64,000 nt of DNA. Origin: Ascoidea rubescens DSM 1968 (Eukaryota > Ascomycota > Saccharomycetes > Ascoideales > Ascoideaceae). The position numbers and the translations under genes were made by a program. Where the stretch lies: positions 558,001 to 622,000 of the forward strand of contig NW_017962917.1 in the NCBI RefSeq assembly GCF_001661345.1. Reading direction: 5' to 3'. Of the stretch, positions 21,464 to 32,299 are shown piece after piece (within the stretch, counting starts at the first letter, position 1; each line of letters starts with the position of its first letter). The notes beneath the pieces were generated by a model. That model saw only the letters and a list, made by a program, of their open reading frames with translations, was not told where the DNA came from and ran no database searches.

Positions 21464-23096
21464 GGTTTCATGATTATAGCTATTATTCATATTATCATTT
21501 TCAGATCCCTGTATTGCAAAACTGACATTATTTTTAGTATTGGAATTTGGATTAGAAATATCGTTAGTATTAAAGTTGATAATGTTAATTGTGGGAGAAA
21601 TTTTATCATCATTTAAAATGTCTTTATTTTTTGAAGAAGCGGTTACTATTCTTGAAATTGACAGGGAATTATCAAGTAATTGCGAAACTCTTCTTGAGGC
21701 AGATTCACCAACTCTTAATATGCTTGTTGCTCTACTTGAAGATCTTTTTCTTTTGTGGGCAATTCTTTTTCGTTCTTTTTCTAATAGTAATTCCCATAAA
21801 CCACATAGAGGGTCGCATTTTCTTTTTAGGATTGAGTCTTTTAATTTTGATACATCGAAGCCCATTCGTTTTAGGTTTTTATAAACGTATCGTTCAGATT
21901 TTGAAGAAAACTGATTCTGATTAAAGTTTTGAGAATATTTGGTGTAATAAAGAGAGTTTTCCAAGTTTTGTAAGCCGTAAGGAGCTAAAAATGGGGATTT
22001 TAAGACGTCTTCGATTGAAGGTCTTTTAAAGGGATCCTTTGATAGTAGTTTTTTCAATAAATCAATAGCTTGATCTGGGATGTCATTTTTAAAAACGGGG
22101 TCGCCATTTATGATTTTGAAAGAGGTTTTAACTTCATCATCTTCGTCAAATGGATATTGGCCGTATAATAGAGTGTAAAAAATGATACCTAGGGACCAGA
22201 TATCTATTTGGAAGCCAGAGTATTTTTTTTTTAGTAATAATTCTGGAGCCATATAAACAGCGGTACCACAAATCGTTTCTAGGATTGATTTTGAGTGGCA
22301 TTCTCTTGAAAAGCCAAAATCAGTCAATTTGCAGTTTTTCTTTCGATCTAGGAGAATGTTTTCTAGTTTCAAGTCTCTATGGGCACAGTTCATTGAATGA
22401 GCGTATAGGACAGCCGAACAGATTTGGCTGAAGAACTTTTTAACCTCGTCAAGAGGTATTCTCTTGATTTTGATCAAGTATTCTAGTAGTTCGCTCTTAG
22501 GACAGTACTCAAGAACCATGTAGACATATTTTTCAGTGATGATGACCTCATATAGCTTCGCTATATTAGAGTGTTTTAGTTGTTTATGGTAGTAGACTTC
22601 TCTTACAACATTTGAGTCGATTTTTGAGCCGGATTTGAGTACCACTTTTGTCTGGGTGAACTTGTGGTAGGCTAGGTAGACCTTGCCAAAGGAGCCTTCG
22701 CCAATTGGTTTTATTATATGGTAGTTACCAATTTCCGATAGGTTTGTGCAGGTGAAGTCCTTGTAGAGTTGATTGTATGAAGCAGTTAGCTATACGTGTG
22801 TGGAATAAAAGACAATGGTATGAAAGAAAATAATATGATATAATATAACAAATAAATAAATATAAATTATATTACAAATTATATTCATTTGTGCAGTAAA
22901 GACAATGAAAGGGTTGCAGCTGATTTGTTAGTGCCTGAAGTCTCAAATAAGTGTGGAAAGAAAGTTGTTCTAGAAGGAAAGGGGACGAGAGTAAGGGAAA
23001 GAGAGCAGAGAACAATGTGCATAGGAAACAATCTAAGAAGGTGACAAAACATACTTGGGCAATACTGTTTTTCTCGTCAATCTGGTGTCTATTCAT
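19490..23096 (-). CDS. KIN4: Serine/threonine kinase, KIN4/FRK1 type
   Basis: Best model: exon 1 23055-23096 (MNRHQIDEKNSIAQ), intron 22790-23054 with GTATGT donor and TAG acceptor, exon 2 19490-22789, about 1113 aa. Exon 2 supplies the Gly loop GEGSFGKV (about residue 44) and the ATP lysine in VVLK (66) that a start at 22645 would miss. HRDLKLENILLD, LTDFGFSREC and GTAVYMAPELL follow; the ETICGT activation loop and FDEDDEVKTSFKIINGD resemble Kin4/Frk1. Kin4 is the spindle-position checkpoint kinase acting on Bfa1-Bub2. The 700-aa tail is Asn/Ser-rich with a long Asn run and LNN repeats. An alternative acceptor (CAAG after GCTAAC, dropping ten codons) also keeps frame. It diverges from MET7. 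Confidence 0.85.
19728..19800 (-). repeat. Nine-base repeat coding LNN
   Basis: Degenerate 9-base units (TTATTAAGA-like on the plus strand) encode NNLNNLNN near the KIN4 C-terminus. Confidence 0.75.
21404..21463 (-). repeat. ATT/AAT microsatellite coding poly-Asn in KIN4
   Basis: A nearly pure (ATT)n array, read as AAT codons on the minus strand, giving about 20 Asn in the kinase tail. Confidence 0.95.
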
Positions 23097-23505
23097 GGTG
23101 GAGGTGAAGAGAGAGGTGCTTCTGGGGATGGAAAGTGCTTTGTATTTAGAGCTGGAATATAAATAGAACGAGAATAAGCAACAGAAGCAAAACTCATCCG
23201 GCAGTCAAAACCCAGAAGCTCACGCAGAAGAAAACGGTCGCTGAAGAACCAGCACGGTGGATGGATGACTCAGCGCTGACTCAGCATAAACATTGCGTAA
23301 TTCATGTGTATTGCTGTGCTATTTGCAGTTTGTGGCATCACATGCGGAAGGTGCGTTTTTGTGAGCATCCCGCAGCAGTGGTCCCCAAACCCAACCTCCA
23401 TCGCGATTTGTCGAAACTCTCATTTTGGTCAAAATTCTCACCAGAAAGTCTTTTTCAGCTTCTTTTGCTTCATATATGCTCGTTTTTCATCGTTTTTATT
23501 CACTC
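23097..23505. other. Divergent promoter region KIN4-MET7
   Basis: About 400 bp between the two start codons, more GC-rich than the spacers. The plus-strand frame that runs through it from 23304 is an artefact of the MET7 first exon and intron. It holds the Gcn4-type site pair listed separately. Confidence 0.6.
23266..23283. promoter_or_regulatory. Paired Gcn4-type sites (TGACTCA) before MET7
   Basis: Two exact TGACTCA cores, at 23266-23272 and 23277-23283, 11 bp apart start to start (one helical turn). They lie 223-240 bp before the MET7 start and about 170-187 bp before KIN4. Gcn4-type control of folate and amino-acid genes is usual in yeasts; use here is inferred. Confidence 0.6.
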
Positions 23506-25019
23506 ATGTCTTCCCACACCTACACTGTATGTACAGCAGCCTTGTTCTTTCATTTGCCTGTGCTCTGCTAACTGTCGTTTTTTTGAAGGAAGCTATAGAT
23601 GTTTTGAACTCGTTGCAATCCAATTTTGCCTACATTCAGGCATTGAAACAGTCTGGTGTTAAGAAAACACCCAGCTCGATGGCTGAGATGAAGAGCTGGC
23701 TCCATGAGCTAGGCTACAATCCCACTGACTTCAACAAGTTGAATATCATTCATATCACAGGAACTAAAGGTAAGGGCTCAACATGCGCTTTCACCAGCTC
23801 GATCTTGCAACAATACTCTCCAAAACACCTTCACAAAATTGGCTTATACACTTCTCCACATTTGAAGAGTGTTAGAGAAAGAATCTCAATCAACGGCTCT
23901 CCCATCCCCGAAAAAGATTTCACTCGATACTTCTTTCAAATTTGGAATGTTCTTAAACATAGTGAGACAAAACTAAGCTACTTCAAATTCCTAACCCTAT
24001 TGTCCTTCCATGTTTTTATGAAAGAAGGTGTCGATACTGCTATCTACGAAGTTGGTGTTGGCGGTGAATATGATTCAACCAATGTGATTCACACTCCCAC
24101 TTGTACTGGAGTAACCTCCTTGGGTATCGATCATACTACCATGCTTGGTAACACTATCTCTGAAATTGCTTGGAACAAATCAGGAATCTTTAAGAAAAAC
24201 TCAAACTCTTATACAATAGTTGGCCAGCCAACTGAAGGCTTAAATGTTTTGAAAGAAAGAGCAAAGGAAAGAGAATCACCTTTATCAATTGTTCCAATTC
24301 ACCCTCAACTATCCTCAATTAAACTTGGTTTAGCTGGCGACTTCCAAAAGTATAATGCCTCTTTATCAATAGCTTTAGCAACCCAACATTTAAAAAAACT
24401 AAAAATATTACCAAATCATCTCAACACCTCGCTTTCCTTACCCAATGAATTTAAAATTGGTCTAGAAAAAACTCAATGGTTAGGTAGATGTCAAACATTA
24501 TTCGATCTTGCTTATAAAAATTTAACTTGGTATCTTGATGGTGCTCATACAAAGGAATCAATTGAAGCTTCTGCCAATTGGTTTAAAAATGTAACTAACC
24601 AAACTGACAAGAAAAAAATTCGAATTCTCTTATTTAACCAACAAAAAAGGGACGCTGCTCTTTTAGTAACTCACCTTCACCACACTATCTACCCCACTGT
24701 AAATTTCGATTACGTATTATTCACAACAAATGTCACTTGGGCCTCTGGAAATTACTCAATTGATTTAGTCTCAATCAACACTGATAAAAAGGCTGTTGAT
24801 AATTTAGAGGTTCAAAATTCAACCTCAAATACCTGGAAATCCTTAGATGAAATTTCTCAAAGATTGGTTTTCCATGATATTGAATCCTCAATTAAATTCG
24901 TCAATGATATTGCCAATAATAACCCAGACTCTCAAATCGATGTATACGTTAATGGTTCTTTGCATTTAGTTGGTGGGTTTTTAACTGTCTATGATTCAAT
25001 GAAAGAAAACCACTCATAG
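23506..25019 (+). CDS. MET7: Folylpolyglutamate synthase
   Basis: Adds glutamates to folates, needed for methionine synthesis and mitochondrial folate retention. Model: exon 1 23506-23526 (MSSHTYT), 62-base intron 23527-23588 (GTATGT, GCTAAC branch, GAAG end), exon 2 from 23589 starting EAIDVLNSLQSNF; 483 aa. Exon 2 carries the Mur-ligase P-loop HITGTKGKGSTCAFTSSIL, GLYTSPHLKSVRERI, VYEVGVGGE-like YEVGVGGEYDSTNV, GIDHTTMLGNTISEIAWNKSGIF, WYLDGAHTKESIEAS and the C-terminal NGSLHLVGGFL. It aligns closely with S. cerevisiae Met7 and not with Fol3. No mitochondrial presequence is visible before the conserved part. The frame can be extended upstream to 23304, but that sequence is intron and leader. 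Confidence 0.93.
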
Positions 25020-25405
25020 CTCCAGGTTAATTCAATATTCATTCAAAATATATTATAATAAAATATAATACAATACAATACAATACAATACAATACAATA
25101 CAATAAAATACAATACGATAGAATACAATATAATATAGTATAATATAACATCCTTTTATTTACTTTTTATACACATCTTAGATGCTAACTTGAACACACT
25201 ATAAAACAGAAACATTTAAAATTGTACATAACTTAACACACAACGAACGATGATACATAATGAGAATAACCCAACAATAAAAAAAAAAATAAAATTATTA
25301 ACGACAGTCATGACAAACCAAAAAAAAAAATTGAAAAAAAGAAAAATATAAGTCTATATTAAGTTAAAAAAAAATTAAAAAAATCATTTGGTAGTATTTA
25401 TCAAG
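25020..25405. other. Convergent spacer MET7-BUD27
   Basis: AT-rich 3' regions. It contains the pentanucleotide repeat listed separately and A-rich runs at 25280-25380. No gene. Confidence 0.6.
25063..25137. repeat. AATAC pentanucleotide repeat
   Basis: About 15 copies of a five-base unit (ACAAT/AATAC, with a few substitutions) in the MET7 3' flank. Confidence 0.9.
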
Positions 25406-28400
25406 TTAATTATTTTTTGGAATAAATCTCGCTGCTTTAAATCTACTGACTTTAATTGTATTACCATGTTCATCAATAGGCTCAATTTCTAGTTCATCTA
25501 CTCTTTTCTTATAACCTCCATTCATATTAATAAACTTATCTCTTAGTCGATGATAATCCAACGATAACTCTTGATCAAAAATGTCTTCATCAAACGTATC
25601 ATCATCAACCAATTCATCAAACTCATTGGGTTCATGTTCAAGAATTTCTTTTGATAAAACTGGCCTATTATCGTCTTCTTCATTATCATTTTCATCATTC
25701 TTTTGGTCTTTATTATTATTTTCACTGTAATCTTCATTTTCTTTATTTTTTTCCTCATAAAATTGTCTATTCTCATCATCTATTAAATCAAACTCTTCAG
25801 GATACATTTTTTGCAATTCATTTATTTGATTATTATATTTTTCAATATCTTCAGGCCTTTCTATTACTGATCCTGGATTGCCGTTGTGTTCAATATCATC
25901 ATCATATAATCCATTTATGTATGCTTGAGCCATACTGTCGAGATCATCAATAGATTCATAATCAAGCTTCCCTTTTGAATTGAGATGTGGTTGTTTAGAT
26001 TTCATTGTAGCTTTTTGTTTTTCAATTTTTTCCACTTTATTTTTTTTTGATTGAATTTTTTCTTGTTTCAAAATTTTCAAATAATCAGGTTTAACTTCAG
26101 GGATTTTGATTGATACATTTGCATTTTTATCATTAATTTTTTTTTTTCTAATTAATGATTGAAGATCACTTTTATAAACTCTTTTCAGAGTTGACGTTTG
26201 AGAATTTTTCAAAGAGTTAAAGCTATCCAGATTATTTGATAGCTGAACGCCTTGGTTAGTGTATTGTTTTTCAGTCTCCCTCATTTGTTTAAACCTTGAG
26301 AGTTTAGAAGGTTTTTTAACAAAAGTGTTTCCGGTGTTTTCATTAACTTTTGATGTTTCTCCCAAAGTCTTTCCCTTTGCCTCTAAAGATCTATTGATCT
26401 TATTTAATGGCTTTTTTCGAATAGGTCTTTTGGATTCGATAAATAAACCTTTATACTTCTTCTCCAAATCTGGTTTGATAGGGCGAGTTTTTTGAAGAGC
26501 AGTATTTTTAGAAGGATCAATTAGAGAAGAATCTGTTATTATTTCTGATCTAAAACCGGTTGAATGCATATTGCTTTTGTTTAAATCCTTTTTAAATTTG
26601 CTAATTTTTTCTTTCAAGGGTGCTTTTTGATTAATAGAACATAAAACTTTTTGATTTTGAAAAGATGTATTTTTTTTAGAAATTTCTTTTGAAACTATTT
26701 TGTTAAAATCATAATCAGAATTTTTATTATCTTTAAAATTAAAAGAATTTCGATTATTCTCAATAGATCTGTCTTTGATATCTTTAATAATGCTGGCATT
26801 ATTTTTCCCTTTTTTAGCTTTTTCATCATCATATTCATCCTCATCACTTTCTTCTTTAATGATCTCTTCATCTGTGAAACCAGCAGAAATAGGATGTCCT
26901 AATAAATGAGGAGGATAACTTGAATCAAGATTATAATATTTATTTCTTTCGAGTTTGAATCTAGACATTTTTCTTGTTGGTAGGTTTGCAGGATTATCAT
27001 AAATATTTTTTAATTCTTTTGAAACATTTTCTATTTCTTTAATTTGAAGTTCGGAAGCAAAAGAAACAGATTTTTTCTTTTTTTTGGATTTTCCTTTCTT
27101 TAAGTTAGACTTTATAGTGGGTTTGGAATTCGTTTTTATGGTTTGGGGGTTCAACTCAGGATTTGATAAATAAGAATCTTCAGGCAGAATGATCTCAGAT
27201 TGAAATCCCTGTGAATTGAACGGATTGTAATTTTGCAGTTTATTGTTTTTCGGAAATCCCTTTGTTTTCAGTACTTGAGTGTTAGGCTTTTGATATATAT
27301 ATTTTTGATAATCATCATCGTCGTCGCCATCATCATCGTCATCAGAATCACTATTAATTGAAGTTTTACTCATTATTTCAGCTAACAAGGCATCATCGTC
27401 GGTTTCATTTTCATTATCGTCTTGATTTTCATTAATTTCTTTAGTTTCGTTGAGATTTTGATTTTGATTTTCTTTGATATTTTTTATTCTGATTTTTAAT
27501 ATTTCATTCAAAAATAGTTTTGATGCTTCTTTTGGAACAGGTAGTAAAGATTGATCAAATTCAATTGAGTTTTTAGATCTAGTATTATCAGTTAAGGATT
27601 TTGGTTTCAATTTTTGGTTCTTGAGATTGGCTTGGTGATTACTGTTATCATCTTCATCAGATGAAAACTCAAATTCCCACTCTTCATCGTCATCAAAATG
27701 CATATCATCATCATCATTATTTGCAAGTTCTTCATTTAACATTTGTAATTCCAAAAGATCCTCAGTAGCTATCGCAGGCTTATCTGGTGTCCAATCCTTT
27801 GGGAGATCATTTGAAATATTCAAAATTGAAGTTATTTGCTCAGATGCTTCACTGAGTGTAATATCATCATTATTAGTAACGTCGTGAATATATAAAGGGG
27901 TATCTTTTAAAGCGGGATCAATGTTGATTTTATTATCTGGTTGTGTTTTTAGTTTTTTTTCAGTAATTTTTTTTTGATTTTTAATTTGATTGTTATCTTG
28001 ATTTTTATGTAAATCGTGAGATAATAGTTGTTTTTCAATTTTTTGATTTTTGATACGAATTTTTTCCAATTCATTATCAATTTTTTTAATTTCATCATCA
28101 ATTTCATCAATTTTTTGAAATTTTTTATTTTCAGGATTGATTTTTTCATGATTGATGTACATGTCTTTCATTAGATCATTAATTTCCTCAAAATCGTATT
28201 GATTTATATTTTGGTTTTTTATTTGAGTTTTAATTTCAGAATTGAGTTCAGGGGTAATTTGATTTTCTTTTTGATCTAATTTGGAATTTTGTTTCATTTT
28301 GATCTTGTCTTTAACTTGGTGATTTTTTGTATTATTTTTCATTTTGTTTATATTGGAAGGTTTGTGAGGGGAAACAGTGGAACTAATCACATTATCATTT

Positions 28401-29200
28401 TCATCTAATTCTTCTCTAATCTCCATGAGTGGGAAATTTGAATTATCTTGAAAATTGACATTGTTTTGTTGTTTAATTATAGTTTCCATTGATTTTGGAG
28501 ATGTGTTTTGAATTGTTTTTTTAGTTATATTTTTATCTAAATCTGATAATTTTTGATTTACTATTAAGGAATTATGAGGTTCCACAGAAGAATTTAAAAT
28601 ATTGCCATTTTCATCTAGTTCTTCTTTAATTTCCATAAATGGCAACCCCTCTTCGTTTTGATAAGGTGATGGATTATTAACAATTTTATCATCGTTGATC
28701 TTTTCATTGACATTATCAAACAAATCTTTTTGCAAATGAAGATCTTGAAAGGAGTCATTTTTTTGTAATAATTCGATATTTTTCAACAATTGATTTGCCT
28801 CTTCTATTTTTTCGTTGAATAGAGACTTGGATTTTTCAACTAATTTGAATTTTTGGTTTAATAGATCCAAAATTTTGTTGTTTGATTTTTTATCAGAATT
28901 TTGTTTGGAGATTGTTGAATCTGCATTGTTTTTTGTTTCGATTTGAGGACTCTTCTGGTGAGAGCCACCTTCTGCGATTTTCTTTTGCAAGGACCTCAAC
29001 TCATCTTCGTATGCATCTAATCGTGAAATCTTTTGTCTGAAATTGTTTATCGATGAGTTGAGCTGATTGGTAAGGTCAATGTAAGAGCTGAGGCGATGAG
29101 AGTCTGATGATCCAGAGGAGGTAGGGGACGAGGCATTGTACGTCCCTGGCTCAATAAGCTTTTGAAGAACAGAAGCAACAATGTCAGTTTCCGAACTCAT
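25406..29200 (-). CDS. BUD27: Unconventional prefoldin URI, Bud27-like
   Basis: A 1264-aa protein, longer than S. cerevisiae Bud27 (796 aa). The N-terminus is helical and prefoldin-like (YIDLTNQLNSSINNFRQKI ... LDAYEDELRSLQKKI, then a second helix KLVEKSKSLFNEKIEEANQL). Two copies of a motif PFMEIKEELDENGNIL and PLMEIREELDENDNVI recall the FxxIREELDExGN element of fungal URI proteins. KKKKSVSFASELQIKEIEN, two (S/T)xGF(Q/R)SEII elements and several (M/L/V)SRFKxxR motifs follow, the last at the very C-terminus (VSRFKAARFIPKNN). Bud27/URI helps assemble RNA polymerases and affects translation initiation. The frame opens upstream only with a TTG, so the ATG at 29200 (MSSETDIVASVL) is chosen. Long acidic and Asn/Lys-rich linkers explain the extra length. 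Confidence 0.75.
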   Translation of the reverse strand: MSSETDIVASVLQKLIEPGTYNASSPTSSGSSDSHRLSSYIDLTNQLNSSINNFRQKISRLDAYEDELRSLQKKIAEGGSHQKSPQIETKNNADSTISKQNSDKKSNNKILDLLNQKFKLVEKSKSLFNEKIEEANQLLKNIELLQKNDSFQDLHLQKDLFDNVNEKINDDKIVNNPSPYQNEEGLPFMEIKEELDENGNILNSSVEPHNSLIVNQKLSDLDKNITKKTIQNTSPKSMETIIKQQNNVNFQDNSNFPLMEIREELDENDNVISSTVSPHKPSNINKMKNNTKNHQVKDKIKMKQNSKLDQKENQITPELNSEIKTQIKNQNINQYDFEEINDLMKDMYINHEKINPENKKFQKIDEIDDEIKKIDNELEKIRIKNQKIEKQLLSHDLHKNQDNNQIKNQKKITEKKLKTQPDNKINIDPALKDTPLYIHDVTNNDDITLSEASEQITSILNISNDLPKDWTPDKPAIATEDLLELQMLNEELANNDDDDMHFDDDEEWEFEFSSDEDDNSNHQANLKNQKLKPKSLTDNTRSKNSIEFDQSLLPVPKEASKLFLNEILKIRIKNIKENQNQNLNETKEINENQDDNENETDDDALLAEIMSKTSINSDSDDDDDGDDDDDYQKYIYQKPNTQVLKTKGFPKNNKLQNYNPFNSQGFQSEIILPEDSYLSNPELNPQTIKTNSKPTIKSNLKKGKSKKKKKSVSFASELQIKEIENVSKELKNIYDNPANLPTRKMSRFKLERNKYYNLDSSYPPHLLGHPISAGFTDEEIIKEESDEDEYDDEKAKKGKNNASIIKDIKDRSIENNRNSFNFKDNKNSDYDFNKIVSKEISKKNTSFQNQKVLCSINQKAPLKEKISKFKKDLNKSNMHSTGFRSEIITDSSLIDPSKNTALQKTRPIKPDLEKKYKGLFIESKRPIRKKPLNKINRSLEAKGKTLGETSKVNENTGNTFVKKPSKLSRFKQMRETEKQYTNQGVQLSNNLDSFNSLKNSQTSTLKRVYKSDLQSLIRKKKINDKNANVSIKIPEVKPDYLKILKQEKIQSKKNKVEKIEKQKATMKSKQPHLNSKGKLDYESIDDLDSMAQAYINGLYDDDIEHNGNPGSVIERPEDIEKYNNQINELQKMYPEEFDLIDDENRQFYEEKNKENEDYSENNNKDQKNDENDNEEDDNRPVLSKEILEHEPNEFDELVDDDTFDEDIFDQELSLDYHRLRDKFINMNGGYKKRVDELEIEPIDEHGNTIKVSRFKAARFIPKNN

Positions 29201-29640
29201 AAGCAATCGATGGGCAGTAGAGATATCACCAGCAGCTTCTTGTTGAAAGAAAGAAGACGAAGAAGCTTTGAACAAATCCTGAATCAAAAACAAATTTTTT
29301 TCGTTTTTTCGTTCAGTAAAAGCGCTGTGGCGCGTGTGTGGCGGAAGGAGAGGTGCAGAGGGGCTTTACGGTGGAAGCTTTTACCGCTCCCCAGGGCGGT
29401 GGGAGAGGATTCAAGGCCCTTGGAGGGCGGTAGAAAAAGCGATAAGGGAGGTGGAAGCGGTAACGATGGTGGAAAGGGGTGCAGCACGCCACATTCCCTT
29501 TTGTGAGGACATTGAGAATGAGCCTGGTGGTTTTCAGTGGTTGAAGAGCTTTTATATCAGCTTCAATTGACGAGCAGAGAATAACAGTTGGGTGTTACTC
29601 TTGCTGGTGTTTTATATAGATATTGCTGCAGTGGGCAAAA
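29201..29640. other. Divergent promoter BUD27-RBL2
   Basis: A GC-rich block at about 29320-29500 contrasts with the AT-rich surroundings. Plus- and minus-strand frames here are low-complexity Gly/Arg/Pro translations and are not called. Confidence 0.5.
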
Positions 29641-29964
29641 ATGGCATTAACAAAGCTTCAAATCAAGACCAAGGCTCTTCAACGTTTAATCAAGGAAGAA
29701 AAATACTACCATGTTGAGCTTAAAGAACAACAGGATGTTATTGAACAAATGAAGAACAATCCTGATAAAGACGAATACGATTTGAAAAAACAGGTTGAAG
29801 TGTTGGAAGACACCCGACAGATGATTCCAGAATTGAGAAAAAAAATCAATGAGCATTTGGTAAGTTTGAAAGATTTTGTCGAGACTTATAATGGTGATGA
29901 AATTTTACATCTTGCGATAAAACAAATTGATGCTGCTGAAGCCTTATTAGCTCAAGATCCATGA
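29641..29964 (+). CDS. RBL2: Tubulin-binding cofactor A
   Basis: A 107-aa all-helical protein starting MALTKLQIKTKALQRLIKEEKYY, followed by the paired-helix pattern YDLKKQVEVLEDTRQMIPELRKKI and a last helix ending ALLAQDP. Length and blocks agree with Rbl2 (106 aa in S. cerevisiae), which binds free beta-tubulin in the folding pathway. The first ATG (29641) gives the family N-terminus; the six codons above it begin with TTG. Confidence 0.93.
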   Translation: MALTKLQIKTKALQRLIKEEKYYHVELKEQQDVIEQMKNNPDKDEYDLKKQVEVLEDTRQMIPELRKKINEHLVSLKDFVETYNGDEILHLAIKQIDAAEALLAQDP

Positions 29965-30490
29965 GTGTTATGGAGAACATAACCATATTGATTTATGTGT
30001 TTTGCAATGTCAATTGACTTGAACGATTGTTTTTTTGTGGTTGAATTATCATTTTCATTTAGTTGGCTCAATCTTATAAAAATTGATGGTGTACAATTTT
30101 GCAAATAGAATACTCGATTTATATCTTCTTTTAGTTTTATATTATATATTAATATTAATCTATACCACTGATTTATAGTTTAAAATCGAAGTTAATTGAT
30201 GAGAAATAATGAAAGAAAATAGAAAAAAAAATGAAGAAAAGAATATTTTTAAGAAAATAAAATAATAAAAAAATAATAAAAAAACCAATTAATGATTACA
30301 ATATGCAGAAATAAAAAAAAAAAATAAAAATAAAACCCAAAATTGCTTTAAAAATTCTAATTATATAAATATAAAAAAAAATAAGTGAGTAAAAAGTTGT
30401 AAAAATGTTTGAAAAAATTTTTGAAAAAAATAAAAAAAAAGGAAAAAAAAGTAAAGTAAAATAAAAAAATCATAAATAATTTTATGTTTG
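29965..30490. other. Convergent spacer RBL2 to Asn-rich orphan
   Basis: Very A-rich from 30220 to 30480, probably 3' untranslated sequence. No gene seen. Confidence 0.6.
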
Positions 30491-31982
30491 TTAACTATTA
30501 ACATTAACTAATTGATTGGCATTAAAGTTTTTTGTATGATCGTTATGAAAATCATAATAATTATTGGATATATTTTTTGGAATGAAATTAGGATCGAGAG
30601 AATAGTTTTTTTGTTCCAATTTTTCAATATTGAGTAAGTTTTCATGAATGTTTTTATCTTTAATTTCTTCATTTGATGATAAATCATCGAAATTTGACGT
30701 TGAAGGAGTTTTCGGTAAGGGGTGGAAAGAGATTTGAGATTTAGTATTAGCCATTTTATTATCGCTTTTCTTGCTATTTGGCTTATTATTTATAAAATTT
30801 TTAATGTTGTTATTGTTAAGAGTAGTGATAGTGGTAGCAGCAGTACTAACATTAGTAGTGGTCATATTTCTTGATACATGGAAAACTGAGTGATTTAACG
30901 ATTTAGTGTATCTTTTATTTTGATTACTATTTGGAATATTTGGAGTCATTTCAGGATGGTTTTTTCTATAAGCAATAACAGTTTTAGGAGTTAATAATTT
31001 TGCATCGAATAGGAAAGCAGGGGGCACATCAGGTAGTTTCTCATCATCAGGATAAAGGCTTTTACAATTTTTGTTTGATTTATTGTTTTTATGATGTTTT
31101 TTGGTTGGGCTTGATTTACTTGTTTTGCTTGATTTGCTCATGAATGAGTTTAGGTCAAAAGCCGATTTTGAGCGTAAGATTGATTTTGATTTTGATTTTG
31201 AGTAGTTTTTATATATTAAGTTACTCTTTGAGTTGTTTTGAGAGATGCTTTTAGTATTTTGTTTGTCTTGATAGAGAAAAGAACCTAGATCATTAGTAGA
31301 GTAGTTATTAGTGTTGTTAGTGTTGTTAATATTATTATTAGAACAGTTATTAGGATTATTGTTATTGATGTTATTAATGTCATTAATGTTATTAGTGTTA
31401 TTAAAATCTAATTGAATTGAATTTGAAACGGATCTTGAGGTTTTAATTGGAGAAGAGCTGATAATAGTTTTTGATATGGCATCTAAATTTGCTATTGATT
31501 TTGCTTTTGATTTCCTTTGAGGTTTTTTGTTTACGATTAAATTTGATATGGTTTGGTTTTCAAAAGTGTTAATGTTATTTGATAGTTTTTTGATGTCTTT
31601 ATTGTATTCTGATTTTGCAAAAATGGATAAAATGGAGAATCTTTTTTTTTTTGGTTTCTTTTCAAATTTGTTGAAATTGTTATTAGAATTGTCATTAAAA
31701 TTACTGTTAAAGTTTGTATTAAAACTATTAGTATTAAAATTTGTATTAAAATTGTCATCATTATTGTTAGTATTAGTGGTATTAGTATCAACTATAGGTA
31801 AGGTTTTAAAATTATTTTGAGGAATCTGTTTCAATTCTAGCTCACTGTTAAAAGTGTTAACCTTTGAGTTTTGATTTGAATTGTTTCGAGAGGAGACTAA
31901 AGAAGGGACAGAAGGCATTGAAGGGATTAGTAAAGTATTAATGAGATTAAGATTATTATCGTGGTTATTCAGATTATTCAGA

Positions 31983-32065
<83 letters not shown>

Positions 32066-32299
32066 ATTATTATCATTATTGTCATTATTATTAAAATTAT
32101 TATTTGGTTTTATATTTTGGTTTGTATTAATAATATTTTCTTGAATATTTTCGTGATTATTTTGGGGATTATTTTTGTGAATTTTTTGAGCATTTCCAAT
32201 GTCATTAATTGTTTTTGAAGTAAAACCATTGGAGGGATTATTTTTATTAATTTTTTTTTGATTTTTAGTGCCTATAGTTCTTCTTTTAAATAAACCCAT
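30491..32299 (-). CDS. Asn-rich protein of unknown function
   Basis: A 602-aa protein from a good ATG. It starts MGLFKRRTIGTKNQKKINKNN (basic) and then has a long Asn-rich segment with one run of about 26 Asn. Possibly constrained segments are KKPKKKRFSILSIFAKSEYNKD in the middle and, near the C-terminus, LPDVPPAFLFDAKLLTPKTV then AYRKNHPEMTPN. These hydrophobic-basic blocks between disordered stretches look like short binding motifs. No enzyme domain, membrane segment or signal peptide is visible. I do not recognise the family. Confidence 0.7.
31985..32062 (-). repeat. ATT microsatellite coding poly-Asn
   Basis: Almost pure (ATT)n on the plus strand, 26 AAT codons on the coding strand. Confidence 0.95.

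Noticed and set aside
21253-21616. Poly-Leu, poly-Ile and poly-Tyr frames resembling membrane proteins
   Set aside because: They are other-frame or antisense readings of the poly-Asn microsatellite in KIN4. The same applies at 2906-3115, 31881-32218, 36719-36955, 43740-44127 and 44897-45281.
29201-29293. N-terminal extension of BUD27 above 29200
   Set aside because: It opens with TTG and has no ATG; the conserved-looking start is MSSETDIVASVL.
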